From CAIVVT01 sp963757265 (GTDB lineage Bacteria; Acidobacteriota; Terriglobia; Bryobacterales; Bryobacteraceae), in assembly GCA_963757265.1 (NCBI GenBank), contig CAVWRA010000006.1, positions 1,240,001 to 1,304,000 of the forward strand: 64,000 nucleotides of DNA. The letters are read 5' to 3'. The notes under the pieces were generated by a model. That model did no database searches and was not told where the DNA came from. It saw only the letters and a list, made by a program, of their open reading frames with translations. A program made the position numbers and the translations under genes. Of this stretch, positions 47,365 through 55,069 are shown piece after piece. Within the stretch, counting starts at the first letter, position 1. Every line of letters starts with the position of its first letter.

Positions 47365-48288
47365 ATGCCGCTCGATCCGCAGGTTCGAAAACTGCTCGAC
47401 GAATTGAAAGCCTCCGGCGCCAGGGCGCCGTGGGAGCTGAGTCTGGAAGAGGCTCGCGCCGCGCACCTCGCGCGCCTCGCCTGGAGCGGACCGCCAGCCC
47501 AAGTGCATGCCTGCGAGGACTTCGCTATCCCCGGCGCGGGCGGTCCGATTCCGGTCCGGGCGTATAAACACGCATCCCATAGGCCGGTGCTGATCTGGTA
47601 TCACGGCGGCGGGTTCGTGGCGGGTTCGATTGCGGCGCAGGACCCCGTGTGCCGTCTGCTGGCCATCCGGTCGGGTTGCACGGTGCTGACCGTGGACTAC
47701 CGGCTGGCGCCGGAACATCCGTTCCCGGCGGCGGTGGAAGATGCCGCGGCGGTGCTCGGTTGGGTGACGGTGCATGGGCGGGAGCGCGGCCTTGATCCGA
47801 CTCGCGTCGCCGTTGGCGGCGACAGCGCCGGGGCCAATTTGGCCACGGTCGTGGCGCGCCGGGCGCGGGATCGCAATGGGATCACGCCGCAATTCCAGGC
47901 GCTGGTCTACCCCGTCACCGACGCCGCCATGTCGCATGCGTCGTACTCAGCCTTCGGCCAGGACTACATGCTCACGCGGCGCCACATGGAATGGTATTTC
48001 GCGCAGTATCTGCCGCCCGGGATCGACCCGCGGCATCCCGACGTTTCCCCGTTGTTCGCGCCGTCGCTGGCCGGTCTTCCGCCGGCCTTTGTGATGACCG
48101 CCGAATACGATCCGCTGCGCGATGAGGGCGAGGCCTACGCCGCGCGCCTGCGCGATGCCGGTGTGGAGGCAACGCTGACCCGCTGCCCGGGGCTGGTGCA
48201 CGGCTTCTTCTCGATGGGCGGCATCGTCCCCGCCGCCTACCGCGCCGTCTGCGACGTGGCGCGCGCCGTCAGCGAAACCTTCGAGTAG
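47365..48288 (+). CDS. Alpha/beta hydrolase, hormone-sensitive lipase family
   Basis: The oxyanion-hole motif HGGGFVAGS, nucleophile elbow GGDSAGANLA, acid region AEYDPLRDEGEAYA and catalytic His in LVHGFFSM identify a family IV esterase of 307 residues without a signal peptide. It would hydrolyse small carboxylic esters in the cytosol. It starts 15 bp after the DedA-rhodanese gene, so pirin, DedA and esterase may be one transcript. Confidence 0.92.
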   Translation: MPLDPQVRKLLDELKASGARAPWELSLEEARAAHLARLAWSGPPAQVHACEDFAIPGAGGPIPVRAYKHASHRPVLIWYHGGGFVAGSIAAQDPVCRLLAIRSGCTVLTVDYRLAPEHPFPAAVEDAAAVLGWVTVHGRERGLDPTRVAVGGDSAGANLATVVARRARDRNGITPQFQALVYPVTDAAMSHASYSAFGQDYMLTRRHMEWYFAQYLPPGIDPRHPDVSPLFAPSLAGLPPAFVMTAEYDPLRDEGEAYAARLRDAGVEATLTRCPGLVHGFFSMGGIVPAAYRAVCDVARAVSETFE

Positions 48289-48393
48289 CCCCAATGCGGG
48301 GCACTCCCGCTTCCGAGCCGCTCAGCAGCGCATCCGAATGCTATCGTGTGGAAGTCCAGGCTGCTGAGGGACGCTCCTGGGCAGGAGGACGAA

Positions 48394-48936
48394 ATGGGCA
48401 TCCTCGGGCACTGCGCGGTCGCGTTCGCGGCCAAACCAGAGAGCCCCAAGGCGCCGCTCGGCATCCTGATATTGGCCGCGCTGCTGCTCGATCTCTTCGG
48501 CATCGCGTTCGGATTCGCCGGCATCGAGGGCGACCGCGCCGGATTGCCCTGGTCCCACGGTCTGTTCATGTCTTTGGTCTGGTCCGCGGCCGCAGCTCTC
48601 GTGTGCACGCGGCTCTTCCGCAGCGCCAGGGCCGGCGTCGTGATCGGACTCGTCGTCTTCAGCCACTGGCCGCTGGACCTCATCTCGCATCCCATCCCGT
48701 TCGATACCTTTTCCTGGCGCACCTGGCAATGGGACTACGCTCATCCCCTCTCGCCCGACCTGCCGCTCCTCTTCGGCGGCTCGCCGCGCGTCGGCCTCGG
48801 CTTGTACAACCACATCAGTGCCGTTGCAGCCACAGCTCTGGAGTTGGCGATGCTCGCTCTCGGTGTCGCCTGGTACGTGCGTTGGATCGCAAGTCGTCGC
48901 AGCGTGGCACGGGGAGTCGCAGCCGGGAGCGCTTGA
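48394..48936 (+). CDS. Polytopic membrane protein of unknown function
   Basis: The 180-residue product has four to five hydrophobic segments. HCAVAFAAKP at the start, LPWSHGLFMSL in the middle and FSHWPLDLISH further on give a spaced His/Asp pattern like membrane-bound metal-dependent hydrolases of the YdjM type, but I cannot assign it firmly. ATG 48394 is chosen since AGGAGG lies six bases upstream; an in-frame ATG at 48346 is less likely. Confidence 0.75.
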   Translation: MGILGHCAVAFAAKPESPKAPLGILILAALLLDLFGIAFGFAGIEGDRAGLPWSHGLFMSLVWSAAAALVCTRLFRSARAGVVIGLVVFSHWPLDLISHPIPFDTFSWRTWQWDYAHPLSPDLPLLFGGSPRVGLGLYNHISAVAATALELAMLALGVAWYVRWIASRRSVARGVAAGSA

Positions 48937-49010
48937 GCGCCGCGCCGCCCTGCTTTGGCAGTCCAGGCCGGGGCATCGCGTCTTATGCTGTGAAAAGAAT
49001 CAGCGCGACA

Positions 49011-49838
49011 ATGCGATCGCACATCATCGTGCCTGGACGGCCATCTCCACTCTTCCCGCGACCAGGGTTGTTCATCGCGGCGCTGTTGCTCCTGACAGCG
49101 CTGGCCCCGCTCCGCGCGCAAGGCAATTACGAAGTCCAGGTGTATGGCAGCGAATTGGTGCCTCCCGGGAGGACGATGGTGGAATTGCATTCGAACTTCA
49201 CCTTTGAAGGGTCGAAGACCGAGGTGGACGGCGTCCGCCCGGACAACCACGCACTGCACGAAACCATCGAGATCACGCAAGGCTTCACCAGTTGGTTCGA
49301 AACCGGATTCTATGTATTCATGAGCTACCGTGCGGGCGAGGGCTACCAATGGGTGGGCGACCATATACGCCCCCGGGTCCGTGTTCCGGAGAGCTGGCAC
49401 TGGCCGGTGAACGTCAGCCTCTCGACCGAAATCGGCTACCAGCGCCGCTCCTACTCGCCGGACACGTGGACCTGGGAGATCCGGCCGATCGTCGACAAGC
49501 AACTGGGCCGCTGGTATGTGGGAGTGAACCCTGCTCTGGAACGCTCCTTCCATGGGCTGAGCGTGAACCAGGGAGTCACGTTCGCTCCCGCTACCAAGGT
49601 GAGCTATGACGTCACCAGGAAGGTCTCCCTGGGCTTCGAGTACTACGGCGACCTGGGCTCCATCCCCGGTTTCGATCCCATTCCGGAGCAGGTGCATGCG
49701 CTCATGCCCGCGCTCGACCTCAACCTTGGCCCCAACTGGGAGTTCAACCTCGCCACCGGCGTCGGCCTGACCGGCGCCACCGATCATCTGCTGGTAAAGA
49801 TGATCCTCGGCCGACGTTTCAAGTTCGGCAATCGTTAA
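49011..49838 (+). CDS. Putative outer-membrane beta-barrel protein
   Basis: After a signal peptide (GLFIAALLLLTALAPLRA) come about 240 residues with beta-barrel character: aromatic, alternating strands such as FETGFYVFMSYRAGEGY, NVSLSTEIGYQRRSY and a final LLVKMILGRRFKFGNR. I do not recognise the family. The long open frame upstream of 49011 is antisense-like and arginine-rich; a GTG at 48990 is a possible alternative start. Expected in the outer membrane, role unknown. Confidence 0.75.
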   Translation: MRSHIIVPGRPSPLFPRPGLFIAALLLLTALAPLRAQGNYEVQVYGSELVPPGRTMVELHSNFTFEGSKTEVDGVRPDNHALHETIEITQGFTSWFETGFYVFMSYRAGEGYQWVGDHIRPRVRVPESWHWPVNVSLSTEIGYQRRSYSPDTWTWEIRPIVDKQLGRWYVGVNPALERSFHGLSVNQGVTFAPATKVSYDVTRKVSLGFEYYGDLGSIPGFDPIPEQVHALMPALDLNLGPNWEFNLATGVGLTGATDHLLVKMILGRRFKFGNR

Positions 49839-49854
49839 GCGCAATCCGGGGGCT

Positions 49855-50862
49855 TCAAGGCAGCCTCTCCGGCGCTTTGATCTGTTGCCAGCCCTGGCCG
49901 CTGAGCGACTCGAGAAAGGCATTCAAGTCGGCCGTGGCGGGCGCGTCGAGGAAAAAGGGCGCAATTCGCGAATCGAGGTGCGGACCGGGTTTGCCGCCCT
50001 TCCGGTAGAACTCCAGCACGTCGTCCAATGTCTTGAAGTGCCGGTCGTGCATATAAGGGCCGGTGAGCGCCACTTCCCGCAGGCTCGACACCTTGAACTT
50101 TCCGTCGTCACGCCTCTTGCCGCTGATGCCGCCCAAGCCCAGGTCGGCTGGGACCTGGTCCGGGCCGATGCCCAGGCTGGCGAACTTCTCGTTGGTCAGG
50201 TTGGGCCCGTTGTGACACTCCGAGCACTCGCCGGTTCGTTCGAAGATGGTCAGGCCCCGCTTGGCCTGCGGGCTGAGCGCCTGTTTGTCCCCATTCAGGT
50301 AACGGTCATACGGTGAGTTGCCCGAGAGAATCGTCCGCTCGAAGGACGCGATCGCTTTGGTGATGCGGTCGTAACTGATCCGCGGGTCGCCGAACGCCCG
50401 CTCGAATAGTGGCCCATAGCCGGCTATCTTCGATATGGCTTCCGCTGCCGCCTGCGGCGTGTTTCCCATCTCGTCCGGGTCTCTCAGCGGTCCCAGGGTC
50501 TGCGCCTCCAGAGTCGCCGCCCGCCCGTCGTAGAACTGGCTTCGCCCGTAGGCCCGATTGATCACGGTCGGCGCCCGCCTTCGGAGCGGCTTGCCACTGG
50601 CGCCCAGCGGAGCCGGATCGCCGCCCGCAAACGCATGCTGGGGTGGATGGCATGTCGCGCAGGAGATTGTGCCATTCGCCGAAAGGCGGGGCTCGAAGAA
50701 CAGATAGCGGCCCAGTTCCACGCGCGCCGGCGAGTACGGGTTATCGGCCGGCCAGGGCACTGGCGGCAGGCCCAGCGGCGGCTTCGGGGGTGTCTGTGCG
50801 GCGAGGTTGCTAGCCGTCGCGATCAAAGCGACCCCGAGGAACAGAATTCGCACGAATGCCAT
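49855..50862 (-). CDS. Di-heme cytochrome c peroxidase / MauG family protein
   Basis: Two c-type heme motifs, CATCH (about residue 67) and CSECH (about 214), and the family pattern ELGRYLFFEPRLSANGTISC show a periplasmic di-heme peroxidase of 335 residues. It has a signal peptide from ATG 50862 (VRILFLGVALIATASNLAAQ). ALTGPYMHDRHFKTLDDVLEF and a final DLNAFLESL are typical. Members reduce hydrogen peroxide or perform MauG-like oxidations. A longer in-frame start at 50982 lacks support. It lies downstream of the PhyH-like gene on the same strand, 142 bp apart. Confidence 0.9.
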   Translation of the reverse strand: MAFVRILFLGVALIATASNLAAQTPPKPPLGLPPVPWPADNPYSPARVELGRYLFFEPRLSANGTISCATCHPPQHAFAGGDPAPLGASGKPLRRRAPTVINRAYGRSQFYDGRAATLEAQTLGPLRDPDEMGNTPQAAAEAISKIAGYGPLFERAFGDPRISYDRITKAIASFERTILSGNSPYDRYLNGDKQALSPQAKRGLTIFERTGECSECHNGPNLTNEKFASLGIGPDQVPADLGLGGISGKRRDDGKFKVSSLREVALTGPYMHDRHFKTLDDVLEFYRKGGKPGPHLDSRIAPFFLDAPATADLNAFLESLSGQGWQQIKAPERLP

Positions 50863-51003
50863 CTGATCAAGTATTGCCAAACACGCAGTGCTCGGCGAAG
50901 TGTGGGGACGGTCTTGCCAGTGCTCGGGACCGGCTTCATGGACTATGCGCGTGGTGTCCGCGTCCGGCTGCTGAGTTTTCATGCAGGCGACGGTGATTCC
51001 CGC

Positions 51004-51826
51004 TCAGTAGTGGAAAACAAGTGGATTCAGTTCACTTGCCGCGAGATCTCCCGGCTTCAGACCCGGCAGCCATCGTTCCAGATCGCGCTGCCGGTTGGAG
51101 TTGTCGGGCGCGGTCACTCTGGCTCCATCGGCGAACCAGATCACCGTCATCACTTCGCGCATCCGATCCGTGCGATTGGCGGGAGCGCCATGCAGAGTCC
51201 AGCCATAGTGGAATGTGGCATCACCAGCCTTCATCGCGACTCCAGGCGCAATTCTGAAGCCGCGGCTTCGGATGTATTCCTCGAACTTGTGCTCCGAGTC
51301 ATCGCTAATCGGCACATCGCCCAGATAGCCGTCCCGATGGGATCCCGAGGCAAACCGCATTGTGCCCATTTCGGGTGATACATCCACCAGCGGCATCCAC
51401 ATCGTGATTGTTTTGTCGGTGTCCAACGGCCAGTAGTGCTGATCCTGGTGCCAGGGCGTGATTCCACCAGCCTGGCTCCTTGAGCAAAGCCTGATCATGA
51501 TAGACGCGCACGCCCTCCACGCCCAGCAGACGGGTCGCGATCCCGGCAAATCGGCCCGCCAGCACGAATCGTCGCACTCCTGCGTCTTTCGGCCACAGAT
51601 TCATTCCCTTCAGGAATGCTTTGCCATATGTGTCGCGGCTCTCCAGCGGAGTACGCTCCACCCCGAACTCCTCTCGGGCCTCGAGGATCACACGCCGATA
51701 GGCCGCCACTTCCTCAGAAGAGGCAACACTTCGAAGGAGGATGTGGCCCTGGCGTTGGAACTCAGCCGCCCGCTCGGCTGAGACATCATAGCCAGCGGTA
51801 AGCTCCGGCAGCATTGCTACGCTCAT
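51004..51826 (-). pseudogene. Phytanoyl-CoA dioxygenase (PhyH) family protein, frameshifted
   Basis: PhyH proteins are Fe(II)/2-oxoglutarate oxygenases. The first frame runs from ATG 51826 (EFQRQGHILLRSVASSEEV) to HDQALLKEPG, then the family sequence GGITPWHQDQHYWPLD continues one frame over to the stop at 51004. The break lies near 51464-51474; removing one base gives a 273-residue protein. Iron ligands are in WHQDQH and HYGWTLHGA, and the Arg binding 2-oxoglutarate could be in NRTDRMRE. The start overlaps the galK-like stop by ATGA, so it belongs to that operon. Confidence 0.85.
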
Positions 51827-53016
51827 CTCCCTGTCCGGTCGCCATTGAAAACTTCGGCGCCCGCCGCCGCATCAACTGGATAGATCTCCGCGCGCACCTG
51901 GCTCGGGCCATGATAGCAGTCCGCCACCGCGGCACAGAAGGCATCCGTTTGCGCGGCATCCACGAGGGCGACCATGCAGCCTCCAAATCCCGCTCCCGCC
52001 TGCCGCGCGCCGATCACCCCCGGCGCGGCGAGCATCGCATCCATCATGGCCGCCATCGCTGGCGAGCAGATCTCATAGAGATCTCTCGCGCCTGCAAACG
52101 ACTCCCCACAGAGCCGGGCCACGGCCGGCCGGTCGCCCGCCGTAAGCGCCGCTGCCAGCGACTCCGCGCGCGCGCTCTCGGCGACGATGAACTCGCAGCG
52201 CCTGGCGATCCGCTCTGGGAGGTCGCGACGGCGCGCCTCCAGGATCTGCGGCGTCACATCCCGCAAAGCGCTCACGCCCAGCACGGCGGCGCCCTGCTCG
52301 CACTCAGCCCGGCGCTGTGAGTATTCGCCACCCGAAAGCCGGCGTTGGCTCATAGTGTTGCACACGACGACGCGAATTCCCACGGCAATCCACACGGCGT
52401 GCGTCGAGAGGTCGCGGCAGTCGAGAAGCAATGCACACCCCTCACGCCCCAGGCATGATGAATATTGGTCTAGAATCCCGCAGTTCACGCCAACAAACTC
52501 GTTCTCGGCCTTCTGGCACAGCAACGCTTTCCGTTCCGCAGTCAGGCTCCAGCCGCCAAAAGCCTCGAACATCGTGGCCAGCGCACACTCCAACGCTGCC
52601 GACGAACTCAGCCCAGCCTCCACGGGCACGGTGCTGTGGATCACCGCATCGCACCCCGTCACTGCCAGACCCTCGGCTTCCAGGGTCGCGGCGACGCCCC
52701 GCACATAGTTGCTCCACCGGGATTCGGGGATCGAATCAATGCGGCCCACGCGGAATTCGTCCCCGGCATCGAGGTTCATCGAATGAACGCGCACGATCCC
52801 GTCGCTCCTGCGCCGCGCGGCAATCCACGTATCCCGGCTAATCGGCAGCGTAAGCACGAAGCCCAGGTTGTAGTCGGTGTGGCTGCCCATCAAATCTACC
52901 CGGCCCGGCGCGCGGGCCCAGAGTTCGGGTTCACCCGTGAATCTCTCGCGGAAGCAGGCCTCGACGCCCTTGCTGCGCGCCCGCGAATCCAGCGCCAATT
53001 CAGCCGTCGGTTTCAT
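51823..53016 (-). CDS. galK: Galactokinase-like GHMP sugar kinase
   Basis: The 397-residue protein has the three GHMP motifs: GRVDLMGSHTDYN (residues 38-50), the phosphate loop VPVEAGLSSSAALECA and a C-terminal QAGAGFGGCMVALV. In galactokinases the first motif reads GEHTDYN; here the Glu that contacts the sugar is Ser45, while Arg39, His46 and Asp48 are kept. It may therefore phosphorylate a different sugar. ATG 53016 overlaps the end of the UROD-like gene by 17 bp (53025 is also possible), and the stop overlaps the PhyH start, so the three genes are coupled. Confidence 0.85.
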   Translation of the reverse strand: MKPTAELALDSRARSKGVEACFRERFTGEPELWARAPGRVDLMGSHTDYNLGFVLTLPISRDTWIAARRRSDGIVRVHSMNLDAGDEFRVGRIDSIPESRWSNYVRGVAATLEAEGLAVTGCDAVIHSTVPVEAGLSSSAALECALATMFEAFGGWSLTAERKALLCQKAENEFVGVNCGILDQYSSCLGREGCALLLDCRDLSTHAVWIAVGIRVVVCNTMSQRRLSGGEYSQRRAECEQGAAVLGVSALRDVTPQILEARRRDLPERIARRCEFIVAESARAESLAAALTAGDRPAVARLCGESFAGARDLYEICSPAMAAMMDAMLAAPGVIGARQAGAGFGGCMVALVDAAQTDAFCAAVADCYHGPSQVRAEIYPVDAAAGAEVFNGDRTGR

Positions 53017-54058
53017 CGAAAGCATCGAGCATCGCCTCCACGTTCTGCGGTGGAATGTCGGATTGCATCCGGTGTGAGGCCCCGAGCAGCAGCCCGGTCC
53101 CTTCCGGTGCCAGCGCACGGGCGCAGGCAATCGTCGCGGCGCGTACGTCCTCCACGCTGCCGGCCGGCAGCACGCCCTGCGTCGAGACTCCGCCGTAGAA
53201 ACTCAGCTTCGCGCCGTATTCCTTTTGGAGCCACACGTGGTCCAGCACTTCCGGCTGCACTGGATTCAGTGTCGTTAGCCCGATCTCCACCAAGTCCGGC
53301 AAAATCGCGCGGATATCGCCGTCGGAATGCAGAATGACCGGAAGTCCCGCATCCACAAAAACCGCAAACAACTTCGCCAGTCGCGGTTTGATCAGCCTTC
53401 GCCACAGCCGTGGGGAGAACAGCATAGCGCGCTGCGCTCCATAGTCGTCACCGAAATATCCGCCGTCGACGCCGGCCGCGACGAATCGCCTGGAGAGAGT
53501 CACCTGAATCTCCGTGATCCGATCGAGAAGTTCCGCGACCCATTCGGTGCGTTCCACCATGTCCATGAGCAGAGCATCGAAACCGCGCAGCGACCAGGCG
53601 CGTTCAAAGAGGCACATTCCAAGGTTGGGCACGGTAAAGTGGTTTGCACCATCCCGCAGAATCGTCTGCTCGGCAACACTGAAAAGCGCCGGTTCGTTGG
53701 GGTCGGGCCACGAATAGCAATCGAGGTCGAGCGAGTCTTTCAGCGGAGAAAACGCATGCCAGTAACCCTCCGTGCGGGTGTCCCACCCGGCGCCCCACCA
53801 ATCGAATTCGATGGACCCATCCGCATTCGTAGGTCGAGGGTAGTCTATGTCGACTCGCAGCAGGTGATTGCCGAGGCGCTCCGGCAGTTGCGTCTCCGAG
53901 GTACGGAAATGCTCCGCCAGCAATCGCCCCATTGCCCGCGTGTAATTCGATTGGGTAGGCAGCCGGTCAACCGGCTCGCGCCTGAGAGCGCGGAGCACGC
54001 GCTGCTTGCGGGCTCCGCATTCAGAGCCCATAGCTGGATGTGTCGAACCCCGTCTCAT
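53000..54058 (-). CDS. Uroporphyrinogen decarboxylase-like protein (MtaA/CmuA group)
   Basis: This is a UROD-fold TIM barrel of about 352 residues, recognisable by RVLRALRREPVDRLP at the start, LFAVFVDAGLPVILHSDGDI, LTTLNPVQPEVLD, LSFYGGVSTQGVLP and an ending with QSDIPPQNVEAMLDAF. True heme-pathway HemE features are not evident, and the setting with a sugar kinase and oxygenase argues against heme synthesis. Members of this group act in methyl transfer or unknown catabolic steps. ATG 54058 is 10 bp after a symporter remnant; ATG 54031 is an alternative start. The gene faces the LacI-type promoter at 54433-54462. Confidence 0.85.
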   Translation of the reverse strand: MRRGSTHPAMGSECGARKQRVLRALRREPVDRLPTQSNYTRAMGRLLAEHFRTSETQLPERLGNHLLRVDIDYPRPTNADGSIEFDWWGAGWDTRTEGYWHAFSPLKDSLDLDCYSWPDPNEPALFSVAEQTILRDGANHFTVPNLGMCLFERAWSLRGFDALLMDMVERTEWVAELLDRITEIQVTLSRRFVAAGVDGGYFGDDYGAQRAMLFSPRLWRRLIKPRLAKLFAVFVDAGLPVILHSDGDIRAILPDLVEIGLTTLNPVQPEVLDHVWLQKEYGAKLSFYGGVSTQGVLPAGSVEDVRAATIACARALAPEGTGLLLGASHRMQSDIPPQNVEAMLDAFDETDG

Positions 54059-54067
54059 GTTGATCCA

Positions 54068-54392
54068 TCATTTCTCCGACCAGCCCAGCAGTTCGCGCGT
54101 GCCGAGGTTGGCGGCGACGAAACTCAGCCCGGCTACCCAAGCTCCTACGCCCTTACCAGCAATGAAGAAGTCATTGCCCCCCCCGAACCCGGCGCTTCAG
54201 GTACACGCCAATCCCTAACACCAGTGCGAAGTACAGGCCGATGACTAACAGGTCGGCCGGGGCCAGGCTCAGCAGCCGTGATGGTTTGCGCGTTGAAGCG
54301 GCAGCCAAATCGGCCCGCGCCATGACGCCGATGGCCAGCGCACAGACGACCTTCCGTGCGGCCGACCGGCGGAGGGTGTGGGAGGGTTTCAA
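54068..54392 (-). pseudogene. Sodium:solute symporter (SSS) remnant
   Basis: From a TTG at 54392 (GGAGAG five bases upstream) the frame gives a signal-like start, then the SSS family's first helix LAPADLLVIGLYFALVLGIG and YLKRRVRGG. A run of eight C (54177-54184, G on the coding strand) breaks the frame. One base fewer continues with NDFFIAGKGVGAWVAGLSFV and ANLGTRELLGWSEK, then a stop 10 bp before the UROD-like gene. A full symporter has about 500 more residues, so most of the gene is deleted. It is the first gene after the L1 promoter, as expected for an uptake gene of this operon. Confidence 0.75.
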
Positions 54393-54411
54393 GAGATCTC
54401 TCCAGCACGCT

Positions 54412-54425
54412 GGCAAACGTTTTCC
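54412..54425. promoter_or_regulatory. LacI-type operator L1-O2 (promoter-proximal)
   Basis: GGCAAACGTTTTCC, whose reverse complement is identical to the operator at 63187-63200. It lies 7 bp beyond the -10 box of the minus-strand promoter, so a bound repressor would cover the transcription start. Confidence 0.75.
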
Positions 54426-54432
54426 AAGCAGG

Positions 54433-54462
54433 ATACTATCAACTGTTTTTGTCGTAAGTCAA
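54433..54462 (-). promoter_or_regulatory. Sigma70-like promoter L1 for the symporter-UROD-galK-phyH operon
   Basis: Read on the minus strand: -35 TTGACT (54462-54457), 18-bp spacer, -10 TAGTAT (54438-54433). It is flanked by two LacI-type operators and has the same layout as the promoters at 58041 and 63151. Confidence 0.65.
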
Positions 54463-54478
54463 TGCTTATCCGATGATT

Positions 54479-54492
54479 GGTAAACGATTCCC
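54479..54492. promoter_or_regulatory. LacI-type operator L1-O1 (regulator-proximal)
   Basis: GGTAAACGATTCCC; the reverse complement GGGAATCGTTTACC resembles the O1 sites at 57987 and 63120. It starts 67 bp from L1-O2 and ends 36 bp before the start codon of the LacI stub. Confidence 0.72.
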
Positions 54493-54528
54493 AGTACTCG
54501 ATTTCCGATGATAAGGTCAGGAAAATCG

Positions 54529-54600
54529 ATGGGAATTCGCGAAGTCGCAAAGAGGGAGGGCCTTTCTGTGGCAACTGCATCGCGCACGGTAAACGGTGGG
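54529..54600 (+). pseudogene. LacI regulator stub 1 (helix-turn-helix only)
   Basis: ATG 54529 begins GIREVAKREGLSVATASRTV, nearly the same as the intact LacI protein at 63085. Similarity stops after about 22 residues; the frame continues to 54726 with unrelated sequence, and no ligand-binding domain can be found in any frame. It is divergent from the symporter remnant across the L1 operator-promoter region, the expected place for its regulator. Confidence 0.75.
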
Positions 54601-55069
54601 GTCGAGAAGTTCGAACAAGAGGGTAGCGGTGCTGGTACTCATGACCGCGGCGGGCGAGCCAGGTATCAGCCGGACATCGCCCCCGCTGGACCGCCAGCAA
54701 GGCCGCGTGGAATCAACGGCGATTGATCCTGATAGTCTAATGACCCCCTGTCGGTGGAAGAGGGCGAGACCGAACAAAGCAACCGGACACACCCCGAACA
54801 TGGACGGCAACGTTGCAGCCGACGCCTCCCCCGCGAAAAGATAAGCGACGGCGGCGGCCCAAGACGTGGCGCTGGGGCGCAACGGGAACGTGTTTATCCC
54901 GGCACGGGCAGGACCGCCTGCCGACACTCGCCGGCGTGGCATATCCTGGACCTAAGCGTGCTTTCCGGGACCTTACTCATAGGGTTGTAGACGGACGGGT
55001 CAATGACTGGAAGGGAGACGAATTGGGGCTGGATCGGGACCGCAGGCGTGGCGGCGGGCGAGAGGTAGC
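54601..55069. other. 469-bp stretch without an intact gene
   Basis: This stretch lies between the LacI stub and the large PD40-TPR gene. Short frames on both strands show no family resemblance. It probably holds what is left after deletion of the rest of the LacI gene. No repeat or terminator was recognised. Confidence 0.5.

Noticed and set aside
53000..54058. The UROD-like gene as heme-pathway hemE
   Set aside because: It lacks the typical HemE N-terminal signature and sits in a sugar-type operon; it fits the MtaA/CmuA-like branch better.
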